The translations under genes and the position numbers were made by a program. Below are positions 26,716-37,794 of a DNA stretch of 64,000 nucleotides, one piece after another. The DNA is taken from positions 3,797,001 through 3,861,000 of the forward strand of contig NZ_CP051677.1 of assembly GCF_012849055.1 (NCBI RefSeq). Reading direction: 5' to 3'. Numbering within the stretch: position 1 is the first letter of the stretch; every line of letters begins with the position of its first letter. Origin of the DNA: Spirosoma rhododendri (GTDB lineage: Bacteria; Bacteroidota; Bacteroidia; Cytophagales; Spirosomataceae). The notes under the pieces were generated by a model. The model was given only the letters and a program-made list of their open reading frames with translations, was not told where the DNA came from and searched no databases.

Positions 26716-27885
26716 CTATTTCCCCGCCCCGCTGATCGTTGGGTACTTGCCAGTGATACTGCTTTTCAGTGCGCTGGTCGGGCTGGAGAACAGAATATTA
26801 CCCGTTTTGAACGACCACCTGCGCTGACCGGTGCGGCCATCGAGCGCGTACAACGACCGGTCGGTGCTGCCGATATACACGATCCCGTTGACAACCAGTG
26901 GGGTTGCATAGATGTCAAAATTTGTTGTGAACTGCCACAGGCCCGTACCTGTCCGGGCGTCGAGCGCGTACAGGATGTGGTTACGGCTACCGACGTACAC
27001 CCGGCCGTTGGCCACAACGGGACTCGTCTGCTGCTGCTGACCCGGATTGAAATCGCCCAGCGGGAACGTCCACAGCGATTGACCCGATACCGCGTTGAAG
27101 GCATACAGCAGCCAGTCGGAGCAGACGACGTACAAGATACCGTCGGCCACGACCGGGCTACCGACAAAGGCAGCCGTAGCCTTGTAAGTCCAGCGGGACG
27201 TACCCGTCTGGGCGTCGATGGCGTAGAACGTATTGTCCGCGCTACCCACGTACACCACACCGTTCTCGACTATCGGGCTCGACAGCAGATACCCACCGGT
27301 TGTAAAAAACCAGCGAAGGGTACCGCTCGCCGGATCAAGCGCGTCGACCCGGCCACTCAGACCTGCTACGTACAACAGGTTAGTGCTCAGAGCCGGGCTG
27401 GCGTAAATGCCGTGGGTCGACTGGTAGGTCCAGAGCTGATTGCCGGTTGTGGCATCGAGCGCATAGAGTTTACCGTCGAGGCAACCCGCGAACAACCGAC
27501 CGGCGGCAACCGTCGGACTCGACACTACGGCCCCGCCCGTCTGGTACTGCCATTGCAAGGCACCGTTCTGCGCATCGACGGCGTAGATGTGATTGCGGTT
27601 GCTGCCGACATACACCCGCCCGTATGCCACAACGGGGCTGGACTGAATAGCCGTGTCGGCGCGGAACGTCCAGCTGGTTTTGCCGGTGGTATCGATAGCG
27701 TAGAGATTACTATCGAAGCTGCCCACATACAGGGTCGGGTTGGTCAGCGTAACCTCGGTCGGTGTCGTAACCGGGGGGGTGGGGCGGTCGGGTGGGGGCG
27801 GTACAACGCTCAACTCCGACGCCGTCCGGCACGACGCCAGCCCCAGCAACAGGACCGTGCACAGATAGAGTTGGGGCAGCGACAT
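26716..27885 (-). CDS. PQQ-like eight-bladed beta-propeller lipoprotein
   Basis: A 389-residue lipoprotein (LGLASC, Cys19) with a Pro/Thr linker and about eight repeats of roughly 40 residues of the form YVGS..LYALDA.TG...W.Y, the PQQ-binding-like (BamB/quinoprotein) propeller. The Ca2+/PQQ catalytic residues of dehydrogenases are not evident, so a structural or binding role on the outer membrane or in the periplasm is likelier. An upstream Met 15 residues earlier was rejected because Met at 27885 gives a normal lipoprotein signal. It stands alone as a transcription unit. Confidence 0.85.
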   Translation of the reverse strand: MSLPQLYLCTVLLLGLASCRTASELSVVPPPPDRPTPPVTTPTEVTLTNPTLYVGSFDSNLYAIDTTGKTSWTFRADTAIQSSPVVAYGRVYVGSNRNHIYAVDAQNGALQWQYQTGGAVVSSPTVAAGRLFAGCLDGKLYALDATTGNQLWTYQSTHGIYASPALSTNLLYVAGLSGRVDALDPASGTLRWFFTTGGYLLSSPIVENGVVYVGSADNTFYAIDAQTGTSRWTYKATAAFVGSPVVADGILYVVCSDWLLYAFNAVSGQSLWTFPLGDFNPGQQQQTSPVVANGRVYVGSRNHILYALDARTGTGLWQFTTNFDIYATPLVVNGIVYIGSTDRSLYALDGRTGQRRWSFKTGNILFSSPTSALKSSITGKYPTISGAGK

Positions 27886-28017
27886 ACCGGGGCTAACGTT
27901 GCGTGGAGTAATGTTGGTAAAAGATAGCAAATCATTTGTCTACTATCCATGCCAAATGCCTGCACATCATCTGGTTGCCACGTTCTGTTGTCAGCCAATC
28001 CAGTGCGAATTACTTTA

Positions 28018-29067
28018 CTAATGCGCTGGTGTCGTCCGTAGCCAGTTCATCCAGTCTTTCGCAACCGCATCACCGTTATATTCACTGCCAATGATTTTGC
28101 CGGCCGTATCGCGTTTGAGCTTAAAAAACATGTGGTCATGGTCGAAGTAAGGCTTTAGCGTCAGGTTAGTTTTGCCCCGCGCTATAAACTCAAGCGGTAC
28201 TACATCGAGCCCTGACGCCACTTCCCGATCAGCACTCCCATAAGCGATGTAGAGGGGCGTACGTATGGCTAGCAGATTGGGCAGGACCGGTTGTGAAAAT
28301 GAATACCAGGCTCGATACGTATCCCCAAACTGCTTGTCAATCGACGTCGGGTTTGCGCAGATATCGGCCCAGACCTGATACACCTTCTCGATTTGTTCCT
28401 GTCCTTCGTCGAACGACTTCTCACCCCGGTCGATCTGTGCCCTTATTTGCTGAACGATCACCTCAAATCGCCGGTTCGGATTGCTGGAGAACAGGACCGT
28501 GTGCGTAACGTGCCGATTGACGTTGGCGACCAGATCAGCCCCTACCGTGAACCCTTCCGAGCCACCGCAGTACACCACCTTCCGGGCATCTACCCACGGC
28601 TGTTTTACCAGATAATTAATCACCTGATCGCACTGCTCGACGTATCGTTCCCGGTAGTTGTTGGCTAAGTATTTTTTACTAATAAACTCCTCGGGTGTAT
28701 CCGGCTGCTCGATAGCCTTCTGGTAAGCGTCGAGGTAGGATTGGTCGGCTACGAGTCGAACACCGGGTTTCTGAATTATCGCAAAATGGTATTCGCTTTT
28801 ATAATCCCGAAACCGAAACGGCCCCGCAAGGAAATACCGGGAACTGTCACGAATGATGAATGGGGTCGGGGGGGAGCCTTGTCGAAACAAAAACAGGGGC
28901 TTTTTAACCTTGAGATCGTCTTTCGTACCGAAAACAATAAACGTGGTTGTGTCCTTGCCGCTTGGCAGGTGGAACACCTGACAAAGGTCTTCCAGACGGG
29001 TCGGCTGGGCATGGGCGGGCAGCAGGCCACAGCAAATGAGTAGAAGAATACCGTATATCTTGTTCAT
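28018..29067 (-). CDS. Exported alpha/beta-hydrolase-like protein
   Basis: A 349-residue protein with a signal peptide (MNKIYGILLLICCGLLPAHA). The elbow VVYCGGSEGFTVGADLVA has a nucleophile Ser in GGSEG, and late motifs (TPLYIAYGSADREV; YFDHDHMFF) fit the acid and His of an alpha/beta hydrolase. It resembles peptidase or esterase S9/dienelactone-type folds, but I do not recognise a defined family. CAAAGCAG on the plus strand (minus CTGCTTTG, 29089-29096) with a TTG about 20 bp further is a candidate promoter. It lies downstream of the hybrid regulator gene on the same strand, with 290 bp between. Confidence 0.6.
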   Translation of the reverse strand: MNKIYGILLLICCGLLPAHAQPTRLEDLCQVFHLPSGKDTTTFIVFGTKDDLKVKKPLFLFRQGSPPTPFIIRDSSRYFLAGPFRFRDYKSEYHFAIIQKPGVRLVADQSYLDAYQKAIEQPDTPEEFISKKYLANNYRERYVEQCDQVINYLVKQPWVDARKVVYCGGSEGFTVGADLVANVNRHVTHTVLFSSNPNRRFEVIVQQIRAQIDRGEKSFDEGQEQIEKVYQVWADICANPTSIDKQFGDTYRAWYSFSQPVLPNLLAIRTPLYIAYGSADREVASGLDVVPLEFIARGKTNLTLKPYFDHDHMFFKLKRDTAGKIIGSEYNGDAVAKDWMNWLRTTPAH

Positions 29068-29356
29068 GCAGTGCAGATGATTTTGTCGCAAAGCAGCCGT
29101 CTAACCAGACAGAGTACAAGTTTTTTAACGTTTGTTGGGAATTTTTAACAAATCGTCACAAGCGGATAAGTGATTCACTTACTGGCTCCAGTTGCAGCCT
29201 GGGCTGGTAGCTTACCGCGCCGACCAGCGCACTAACAAGCATCAGCAATACCCCCTGCTGACTACGACTACGGCAGGTGAACATACCTGTCGACTGTTGG
29301 TGATGGAAAGCCGTCTGATCTGCGGGGTTCTAAGTGGTTCGCCTGACGTAAGTCCG

Positions 29357-32300
29357 TTATTGCACCGCCTGCGTTGTGTCTCGGAAACTGCTCGGGGAGA
29401 TGCCTTTTTCCTCCGAAAATACCCGGCTGAAATAGCGAGGGTTCTCGAAGCCGACCGCGAAGGCAACGTCGGCTACGCTCATTGATGAGCTTTTCAGGAG
29501 TAATTCGGCTTTTTGCAGGCGAAGCGCGCGCAGGTACGGGATGATTGACATGCCCGTTAACGCCAATGTCTTGCGGTACAGCGAGTTGCGACTCATGCCC
29601 ATCAGCTGACAGATCTGATCGGTGTCCAGATCCACATTGCTCATGTGACGCTCCAGCGTGCTGCGTAGCTTGTTGATGAAGTCGTCTTCCCGGACGTCTG
29701 CTTCTACAGGCGGAGTCGAATCAGGCTGTATAGCACCCATTGCCCGCTGGCTGTAATAACGCTGTTGCCGCCGTTGGGCCTGTAACAGATTGCGCAGCAC
29801 CAGCAGCAGCTCTTCCGGCTGAAAGGGCTTGATCATGTACGCATCGCCCCCCGTCGCAGGCCCGTCAGCCGGTCGTCGGCTGCGGACCGGGCCGTGAGCA
29901 GCACGATGGGAATGTGGCTGGTTCGTTCGTCGCTCTTCAGCGTGGCGCAGAGTTCAAAGCCGTCCTTGCCCGGCATCATTACGTCGCTGATAATCAGGTC
30001 GGGTATTTTCTCCAGAGCCAGATCAATGCCGGCCTGCCCGTTGGGTGCCCAAAGGACGCTGTAATCGGTCTGAATGCAGGAAACGATGTACCGGGCCACG
30101 TCGTCATTGTCTTCCACCAGTAGCAGCACCGGCTTGTCGGCCCCGGCAGCTGCCGTGAGGGCAACTTCGTCTGGTATGGACTGATGAGGTACAACCGGGT
30201 CAGTGTCGGGCGTCTGGGGTACAGAACTCTGCCGGGTCTGGCGCAACCGGACAACAAATTCCGTTTCCTCGCCCGTCTGACTCCGCACGGCCAGGCCACC
30301 GTGCATGAGCAGCAGTAATTCCCGCACCAGCGAAAGCCCGATCCCCGTTCCGCCCGCTCCGGAGACCGACAGCGTCGGGTTGTCTAGTGTGGATTGCTGA
30401 TAGAACCGGTCGAAGATGTGCGGTATGTACTGCGTGCTGATGCCGGGGCCGGTGTTGCGGATATGAATCGAAATCCAGGAATCGTCATCAGACTGCGTCG
30501 GCACGATGGCTTCGTAATAATCGGCTGGCAGGGGTGGGTATGTCGGGTGGGTTGTCAGCTGGCAGGAAATATGGCCACCGGCGGGGGTAAATTTGAGGGC
30601 GTTGGTCAGCAGGTTAGACAGGATGTCATTCAGCTTATCCTTGTCGAAGTCGGTGTCGAGGGTGGGCTGGTCGGCCTGAAAGTGCAGGTAAATGCCTTTG
30701 GTGGTGGCCATGGGTTGAAACGACTCAGCGACGTACCGGATGAACCCGACCAGATCGGCCCGGACGGGTTGCAGCGACATGGCTCCGGCCTCCAGCTTAG
30801 TCAGGTCCAGAATCTGATTGACCAGCCGCAGCAGATTCTGTCCGCTGCGCTTGATCAGACCGGCCGACTGCTGCAACTGGGGGTCGGCCTGCTGATGAAG
30901 CCGGTCGGCCATGCCCATAATGATCGTCAGCGGAGTGCGGAACTCGTGGGAGATGTTGGCGAAGAAATGGGATTTGGCCTCGTCGAGCTGTTTCAGGTCC
31001 TGCGCCTGCTGAGCTATGGTTCGGGTGGCTTCGTCGATCTGGCTTTGCAGCCGAATTTGTGCCCGCTCGTATCGACGGTCGCGCCACCGCCCCACACCCA
31101 GGTACCAGCCAACAGGAGAACGATCAGCAAAACGAGAAACCAGCTGCGCAGGTAAAACGGGCGGAGTACGTGCATCTCGAAGGCGAGCGTAGCTGCCGAC
31201 ATGCGCCCGTCGGCGGACTGCCCTTTAATCAGCAACTGGTAATCGCCGTAGGGCAGGTTGCTCAGGCGCAGGTACTGCTCGGGCTGGTAGTGCCAGCTGT
31301 CCTCAATGCCCTTAAACTGGTAGGCGTACGTATTTTTCCGGGCGTCGGCGTAGTTGAGCAGCGCGAAGTTAATGATACTGTTCCGGTCGTTGGGTTGCAG
31401 CGTAATCTGGTTGGTCCTGAGCAGTTCGGCGGTCTTGTCGACCAGCGTGTTGCGACTGTCATCGAACTGGCGAAAGGAAACCACGCGCAGGGGCAGAGCG
31501 GGTTGTGAAGGCTCGGCGTCGAAATCACGCGGGTCGAAGGCCGTTACCCCGTTCAGACCCCCGAAATAAAGCCGTCCCTGCGCGTCCTGGTAGTGGGCGA
31601 TGCGGTTGAACTCGTTGTTGGTGATACCATCCTGCACCGTATAGGTCCGGGTGGTGAGCCGGACCGGGTCAAACTGCATGATGCCTTCGTCGCTGCTTAG
31701 CCAGAGGTGACCCCGCCGGTCGGGATACACCGCGTAAATGTTATCGTTGTTCAGCCCGTCGGCCCGTCTGAACTGGCGGTAGCTATTCCGGGCGCGATCC
31801 CAGCGAATCAGCCCGGTATTGGCCGTCGCCAGCCAGAACAGCCCCTGCGGGTCCTGGTAAAAATGCTGGTAGCTGTCGGCGGGGAGTCTGAAAACACCCC
31901 GGCCGCCACTCCAGTAGCGGGCCGTAACGCCCCGGTGGGGGTCGATGGTGTACAGGCCCGTTGTGGCGCAGAGCCAGATCGTACCTTGCCGGTCGGTACC
32001 AATGTGCAGAATGTGAGCCCTGGCTAATTCGGGAAACTGGTTATAGCCCCGGAAGGGGAGCATCTTGTTGGCGATTGGGTCGACCAGTGACAGACCCGGA
32101 TCGCCACCGGCCAGCAGCCGATTGGGTTTTGTCGAATACCGATGAATGCTCCAGACCATCATGCCCGGAGCCGGGGTCGGCATGATGGTAGTTTTGGCGG
32201 TCCGGTAGTCGTAGGCCACCAGTTTGGTAATCTGGGCTAAATACAGCTTTCCGCCCAGCGTATCGCTCATGCTGTTGAAAACCTCTTCGCCCACTGATAA

Positions 32301-33512
32301 CTGGCGGACGGATTCGCCCGAAAACGTACTGCTGAACAACCCCACGTTTTCCAGATTCGTGTAGAGCGTTTTTCCCACGGCGGTAATGCCCCGGGCGGCA
32401 GGCTTTTTCCCTTCGCCAGGTTCATAGAACAAGCGCTGAAAGTAGTCTCTGCCCACCCGGATCTGGTAAAGACCAAAGCTGGTCCCCAGCCACATACTCC
32501 CAGTCCGATCCTGAAAAAAACTTCGGTCTTCAATGAGGCCGCTGGGTAGCTGGCTGGTGATATCGAGGAGAACCCGGCCGGTGGAGTCGCGCAACTGGCA
32601 GCCATTCCAGAGTAGGCCATGCTGATTAAACGCGTAGGCGAGGGGGTATTGCATTTTCGCCGATTCGATCAGGGCCGGGGACAGGGCCTGGCGATGACCC
32701 GCTCCGTCAATTTTATACAGCTTATCTACAGGGGCCAATGGATCATCTGACCTTGCGTATCGGTAAAAGACTTCCGCACTGGCATTCGATTGCCCCACGC
32801 AGGCGTAGATGCCTCGTAGCTGTGGGTTATCATACGTACGCAACACGCGCCCATCCATCGTTAATTCGACCAGCTGGGTGTGGTCGGCAGAGACCCAGAC
32901 CGTGTTTCGAGCCGTAACAGCCACCAACGACAGGCTCTTGTATTGGGGTAACGACACCGTCCGTAAGCCCGTTTTGGACTGGTAAACATTCAACCTGGCC
33001 GGCTGGTAATCGACAAACACGATGGTTCCATCGTTGCTACTCCGCAGCGACTGCCATACTCCGAAAAAGTGCGTAGGCCGGGATCGGTGGAAGCGTTTTT
33101 CGAAGGAGGTAGCCACGCCCGTTATCGGGTCAAACAGCGTGATGTTTGATTGCCCCGACGGTCCCATGAGCCACAGCAGCCCGTCGGCATCCTGCGCCAT
33201 CGAGTGAATGTCATCAAAGTCGAGCCCGTTTTTTTCCCGGGTGTAGGTCGTGAACGTGGCCCCGTCGAAGCGACAAAGACCCAGCTTCGTACCGAACCAC
33301 ATAAAACCCCGGCGGTCCTGGAGAATGGCGTTTACTTCGCGGTGCGCCAGGCCGTCTTCAGGACCATACCGCTGCACGGTGGCCGCAAAACGCTGCGCCC
33401 CCGCCACTGAGCAGAACCCAAGCAGGATGGCAATGATCAGCGAAATCGATGACAACGACAGATGCTTCAGCGCCTTACGCAGCGGGGAAGCTGTCGAGTA
33501 GGGGTGGGCCAT
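29357..33512 (-). CDS. Hybrid two-component system regulator (HTCS), two frameshifts
   Basis: Three frames form one 1385-residue gene when one G is added at each of two runs (31090-31093 and 29847-29852 on the plus strand, C runs). Order: signal peptide, two-blade-rich periplasmic propeller (ILQDRRGFMWFGTKLGLCRF), Y_Y_Y domain, TM (FLVLLIVLLLAG), HisKA (FFANISHEFRTPLTI), HATPase (NLLTNALKFTP, GTGIGLSLV), receiver (PDLIISDVMMPGKDGFEL, then MIKPFQPEELL) and an AraC helix-turn-helix (VADVAFAVGFENPRYFSRVF). Such proteins sense glycan pieces in the periplasm and activate nearby uptake loci. I chose the start at 33512, which gives a proper signal peptide. The divergent surface-protein gene is a likely target. 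Confidence 0.85.
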
Positions 33513-33909
33513 TGAGCGAATTAAGTACTTCCGCCCGTGAGCGCACGGACAGGGCGCCGGGTCGATTAGTCTGAAAAAATACAACAAATGGGCCACATTT
33601 TTTCATTCGTCGCGTCGCGTGCAACAAATGTGCACCTATTTGGGTGAAATGTGCACACCGGGGTAATGGCGACCCACTAAACTTGCACAGGCATTGGCTA
33701 CCAGGAAAATACCTACTTCCGACTGGTAATCCGTTGGTCAATGCCTGCGGTTTCGTTCCGCTTTGTGTTCTACCCAACCGCGCTCAGTATGCTTCACCTA
33801 TTTACACAAACTGGTCTGTCTCCGCCCGTTGCGGGGCAGGGCGATGCGCCGTCCCCGGCAATGACATCTGTTGCTGATTTCCTCTCGTAACAAACCAACT
33901 GATTTCTCT
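33513..33909. promoter_or_regulatory. Divergent regulatory region with two pairs of direct repeats
   Basis: 397 bases without a convincing gene, between the hybrid regulator and the surface protein. AAATGTGCAC occurs at 33626-33635 and 33647-33656, 21 bp apart (two helical turns). CAACAAATG occurs at 33582-33590 and 33622-33630, 40 bp apart. Minus-strand TATTTTTT near 33573-33581 could be the -7 box of the regulator gene. Phased direct repeats are what an AraC-type dimer would bind, so this is a candidate site for the adjacent regulator. Confidence 0.45.
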
Positions 33910-36900
33910 ATGACACATTCTTTACCTTCTTTTTCCCGACTTGGCCTGCGAATGCTCAGCCTGCTCCTGCTGCTGGGCACTAGCCTGGTGGTTCAAGCTC
34001 AGTCGAACGCGACCCCGGCCATCCGCTACGTGCGCACCGATGGGCCAAATGCCAACCCGGCTACGGCCACCACCTGGGCCAACAGTACTGCCAACCTACA
34101 GGGGGCCATCAACGCCAGTGCCGCCGGGGATCAGGTCTGGGTGGCGGCCGGTACCTACAAGCCCGGGGGCGATGCCAACTCTAACCGTAACGTCAGCTTT
34201 TCCATGAAGAACGGGGTGGCGATCTACGGCGGCTTCGCGGGCACTGAAGGCAACCTGAGCCAACGGGTGCCGGCTAATGCCCTGGCGACAATCCTCAGTG
34301 GCGACATTGGCATTGTGGGTAACTCCGCTGACAACAGTTACACCGTCATCAGCAACCCGCGGGGCTTAACCAACTCGGCGGTGCTCGATGGCTTCCTCAT
34401 CACCGGCGGTACTGGTGTAAACAATAGCGGGGGGATGTACAATAATGGTCTTGGCGATTATGGTAGTACCAGTAGCAGCGGCTTCGTGTGCAGCCCCACG
34501 GTGCGGAACTGCTCGTTTCAGGGCAATTCGTCTCTCAATGGGGCCGGGGCCATGGACAATGACGGGACCTATGCCGGCGCTAGTAGTCCAGTGCTGATCA
34601 ACTGCTCGTTTCAGGGCAATTCGTCTCTCAATGGGGCCGGAGCCATGGACAACGATGGGTCTCGTGGGGGCACTAGTAGTCCGGTGCTGACCAACTGCTC
34701 GTTTCTGGACAATTCAACTACAAATGGGGGTGGGGCCATAACCAATGATGGGTCCAGGGGCGCTAGTAGTCCAGTGCTGACCAACTGCTCGTTTCTGAAT
34801 AACTCATCTAGAAGTTCGGCCGGGGTTATACAAAGCGATGGTTTCGGTGGTACCAGTAATTCGGTGATGACCAACTGCATCGTATTCGGTAATAAGGGGA
34901 ATGGGGGGTTGTTGCAGAATACGTTTTATATGTCCCAAGCCAGCGTCTCAGCAACCTACTCGTTGTTCGAGACAGGTATAACAAACTACAGCAATGGGGG
35001 TAACAACTTGACCACCGCTGTTTCCCCCTTTGTCAGTGACACCGATACCCGGCTCAACGCCTGCGCACCCGCCATTGATGCGGGCAATAACGCGGCCAAC
35101 ACCACCGCTACCGACCTGGCCGGTAATCCCCGTCGCTACAACGGAGGCACGATCGATATGGGGGCCTACGAGTATCAGGGGGACCCCAACTTTCCCATCA
35201 GCATCATCCGGCAACCCGCCAGCGGCTCAGCCGTCTGTGCCGGGGCTACCGTCATCACCTCCGTGAGCACCACCGGCACGGTCAGCGCCTACCAGTGGTA
35301 CAAAGACGGTCAAGCCGTTAGTGGGCAGACCTCAGCCACGCTCATGCTACCCAATGTGCAGCCCGCCCAGAGTGGCTCGTATTCGGTCGTCGTCACCGGC
35401 GCCTGCAACAGCGTGACCAGCACCGCCTTTAGCCTGACGGTCAACGCCCCGCCCACCGTGGACCTGAGCAACAACGGCCCCCTGACCTGCGCCCAGACCA
35501 GCGTTACGCTCACCGCCAGCGGCACCAGTGGCTCCACCTACGCCTTTAGTGGGCCGGGTGGCCCCATCACCAGCGGTGGCAACACGGCCAGCGTGAGCAG
35601 CCCCGGCACCTACACCGTCACGGCCAGTCTGAACGGCTGCACCAGCACCACCACCACCAGCGTGACCAGCAATACGGTTGTCGTGACGGCTACGCTAGCA
35701 GCCAGCCCCTCGACCACGCTCACCTGCGCCCAGCCTACCCTCACACTGACGGCCTCGGGCGGGGACACCTACCGCTTTAGCCCCAACGTGGCGGCCCAGA
35801 CTGGCAACCAGGCGACGGTGGCCCAGGCCGGGGTGTACTCGGTGACGGCGACCAACACCGCTACGGGCTGTTTTAGTACCACCAGCATCACCATCAGCCA
35901 GGACAATGCGGCCCCCTCGGCCAGCCTGGTCAGCAGTGGGCCCCTCAGCTGTAACGTGACCAGTGCCACGCTGACGGCCAGCCCCAACGGGCAATCCTAC
36001 CGCTTCAGTGACGGAGCCACCCCGATTGGCACCACCAATCAGGCCACGGTCACGACGGCGGGCACGTACTCGGTGACGGTGCTGTCAGCCAATGGCTGCT
36101 CATCGGTAGCCTCCGTCACGGTGACGGGCGATCAGACGGTGCCCACCGTATCGATTACTCCCACCACGGCCATGCTAAGCTGTACCGCACCCAGCGTGGT
36201 GCTGACGGCGAGCGCATCGGCCGGTAGCCTGATCTGGAGCACCGGGCAAACTACCGCCAGCATTAGCGTCAACGTAGCCGGTACTTACTCGGTGACCGTC
36301 ACTAGCAGCAACGGTTGCCAGGCCGTAGCCCAGGCCACCGTCAGCGGCACCACCGATGCGCCGACCGCCCCCACCCTCGCAGCCGCTCCGGCAACGACCA
36401 CCACCAACCAGCCCATCACCGTTACGGCCAGCGGCTGCACGGGTGGAACCATCACCTGGACCGCTCTGGGTGGCACGGGCCAGGCCAGCGGCAACACCTA
36501 CACGCTGACCCAGCCGGGTAACTATACCCTCTCGGCCAGCTGCTCGCTCAACGGCTGCACCAGTAGCCCCTCGGCCCCACTCGCGCTGCAAATCCGGCCC
36601 GGCGGCTTTGCCATCACGGGGGTGAGCATGGTCAACTGCGAGCTCTTCGACGAAGCTAAAGGCGGCTACCGGGTGCAGTTCACCCCCCAGTACACCGGCC
36701 AGACCAGCGACCCCATCAGCTTCTCAGTGGTCAACGAACTGGCAACGACAACCGCTCCCGCCCCGTACTCGCTGCGGCTCTACACCGACAATCCGGTGAT
36801 TACCCTGGTGGCCGCTCAGGCGGGCAACGGCGAAGCCCGCTTCGCTTACAACTGGCGGGCGTCCTGCCAGAGTGGTACCAGCCCCAACCGGCCACCGACC

Positions 36901-37716
36901 ACCGCGGGCATCCCCAACCAGACCATCGTAGAGGGGCAGGCCTACCAGCTGCAACTGACCAGCTATTTCACCGACCCCGACGGGCAGGCCCTGACCTTCC
37001 AGGCCTCGGGTCTACCGGCGGGCCTGAGCCTGACGGGTTCGGTTATCAGCGGCACACCCGCTCAGACAGGCGTATCGACGGTCAAAGTAACGGCGATTGA
37101 CCCCGGCGGGCTGCAAGTGAGCACGAGCTTCCAACTGACGGCGAGTCCCATGCCCGTTACGCCCCCTTCGGGCTTTGCTATCGTGGGCGTATCGACCGTA
37201 AGTTGCCAGGTGATCGGAGCGGGCGAGCGTCAGCTGACGTTTACGCCCCAGTATGCCGGCGTAAGTGGAGCGCCCATCAGCTTCTCGGTGGTCAACGAGC
37301 TACGGCCCACTACGGAGCCGGGTCCCTACACGCTGCGGCTTTACAACGACAACCCAGCCATTACCCTGAGCGCACAGCAGGGTTCGGCGGTAAGCACCTA
37401 CCGCTACAACTGGCTGTCGGTGTGCAACCCGACGGGGCGGCTTGGTCTGGGTGAAGCCGAATCAGTCCTGGTGGTTCGGGTGTTGGGTAACCCCGTGTAT
37501 GGCAACATCGCCGAGGTGGAGATCAGCGGAGCCAGCGGGCAGGCCGTGCAACTCAACCTGATCGACATGCAGGGCAAACCGGTGCACGCGCAACGGATTG
37601 ACCAGGCGGGTGCTATCGAACGGGTACGCCTGCCGCTGGGCAATGCGAAAGGGCAGTTGCTGTTGCAGGTGAGCACCGCCACCGAACGTCGGGTGATTAA
37701 ATTGCTCAAGCCGTAA
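33910..37716 (+). CDS. Large secreted surface protein: beta-helix, Ig-like domains, type IX sorting domain
   Basis: A 1268-residue exported protein. After the signal peptide (ending VVQAQ) comes a right-handed beta-helix like chlamydial polymorphic outer membrane repeats (WVAAGTYKPGGD..., DGFLITGG, then four NCSF...-SPVLTNCSF units), a closing AIDAGNN...DMGAYEYQ motif, about six Ig-like/PKD-like repeats with paired Cys, a putative Ig (He_PIG) domain (PNQTIVEGQAYQ), two copies of an 85-residue module (36601-36870; 37167-37431), and a C-terminal type A sorting domain (LIDMQGKPV...RVIKLLKP) for type IX secretion. It is probably an adhesin or glycan-binding surface protein. A strong terminator follows. 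Confidence 0.85.
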   Translation: MTHSLPSFSRLGLRMLSLLLLLGTSLVVQAQSNATPAIRYVRTDGPNANPATATTWANSTANLQGAINASAAGDQVWVAAGTYKPGGDANSNRNVSFSMKNGVAIYGGFAGTEGNLSQRVPANALATILSGDIGIVGNSADNSYTVISNPRGLTNSAVLDGFLITGGTGVNNSGGMYNNGLGDYGSTSSSGFVCSPTVRNCSFQGNSSLNGAGAMDNDGTYAGASSPVLINCSFQGNSSLNGAGAMDNDGSRGGTSSPVLTNCSFLDNSTTNGGGAITNDGSRGASSPVLTNCSFLNNSSRSSAGVIQSDGFGGTSNSVMTNCIVFGNKGNGGLLQNTFYMSQASVSATYSLFETGITNYSNGGNNLTTAVSPFVSDTDTRLNACAPAIDAGNNAANTTATDLAGNPRRYNGGTIDMGAYEYQGDPNFPISIIRQPASGSAVCAGATVITSVSTTGTVSAYQWYKDGQAVSGQTSATLMLPNVQPAQSGSYSVVVTGACNSVTSTAFSLTVNAPPTVDLSNNGPLTCAQTSVTLTASGTSGSTYAFSGPGGPITSGGNTASVSSPGTYTVTASLNGCTSTTTTSVTSNTVVVTATLAASPSTTLTCAQPTLTLTASGGDTYRFSPNVAAQTGNQATVAQAGVYSVTATNTATGCFSTTSITISQDNAAPSASLVSSGPLSCNVTSATLTASPNGQSYRFSDGATPIGTTNQATVTTAGTYSVTVLSANGCSSVASVTVTGDQTVPTVSITPTTAMLSCTAPSVVLTASASAGSLIWSTGQTTASISVNVAGTYSVTVTSSNGCQAVAQATVSGTTDAPTAPTLAAAPATTTTNQPITVTASGCTGGTITWTALGGTGQASGNTYTLTQPGNYTLSASCSLNGCTSSPSAPLALQIRPGGFAITGVSMVNCELFDEAKGGYRVQFTPQYTGQTSDPISFSVVNELATTTAPAPYSLRLYTDNPVITLVAAQAGNGEARFAYNWRASCQSGTSPNRPPTTAGIPNQTIVEGQAYQLQLTSYFTDPDGQALTFQASGLPAGLSLTGSVISGTPAQTGVSTVKVTAIDPGGLQVSTSFQLTASPMPVTPPSGFAIVGVSTVSCQVIGAGERQLTFTPQYAGVSGAPISFSVVNELRPTTEPGPYTLRLYNDNPAITLSAQQGSAVSTYRYNWLSVCNPTGRLGLGEAESVLVVRVLGNPVYGNIAEVEISGASGQAVQLNLIDMQGKPVHAQRIDQAGAIERVRLPLGNAKGQLLLQVSTATERRVIKLLKP
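34508..34880. repeat. Four in-frame tandem repeats of about 93 bp in the beta-helix region
   Basis: Units begin AACTGCTCGTTTC and encode 30-31 residues each. The first two are almost identical (the run through CAATTCGTCTCTCAATGG is shared); the third and fourth have diverged. Each is one beta-helix coil. Confidence 0.85.
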
Positions 37717-37740
37717 GCAACCCTGACCCAATAAAGAGTG

Positions 37741-37775
37741 AAAGCGCCCTGACTATCAGTCGGGGCGCTTTTTTT
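37741..37775 (+). terminator. Rho-independent terminator of the surface-protein gene
   Basis: A 13-bp stem (37741-37753 with 37759-37771, one G-T pair), TATCA loop and T-tract to 37775, 25 bases after the stop. Confidence 0.9.
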
Positions 37776-37794
37776 ACGGTAGAATATCCTGGTC

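Noticed and set aside
26680..27927. A 415-codon plus-strand open frame opposite the propeller lipoprotein
   Set aside because: The repeats seen in it are the complement of the propeller repeats; no signal peptide or family match.
29192..29485. Plus-strand open frame downstream of the hybrid regulator
   Set aside because: It overlaps the AraC-domain end of the regulator in antisense and has no start context or domain.
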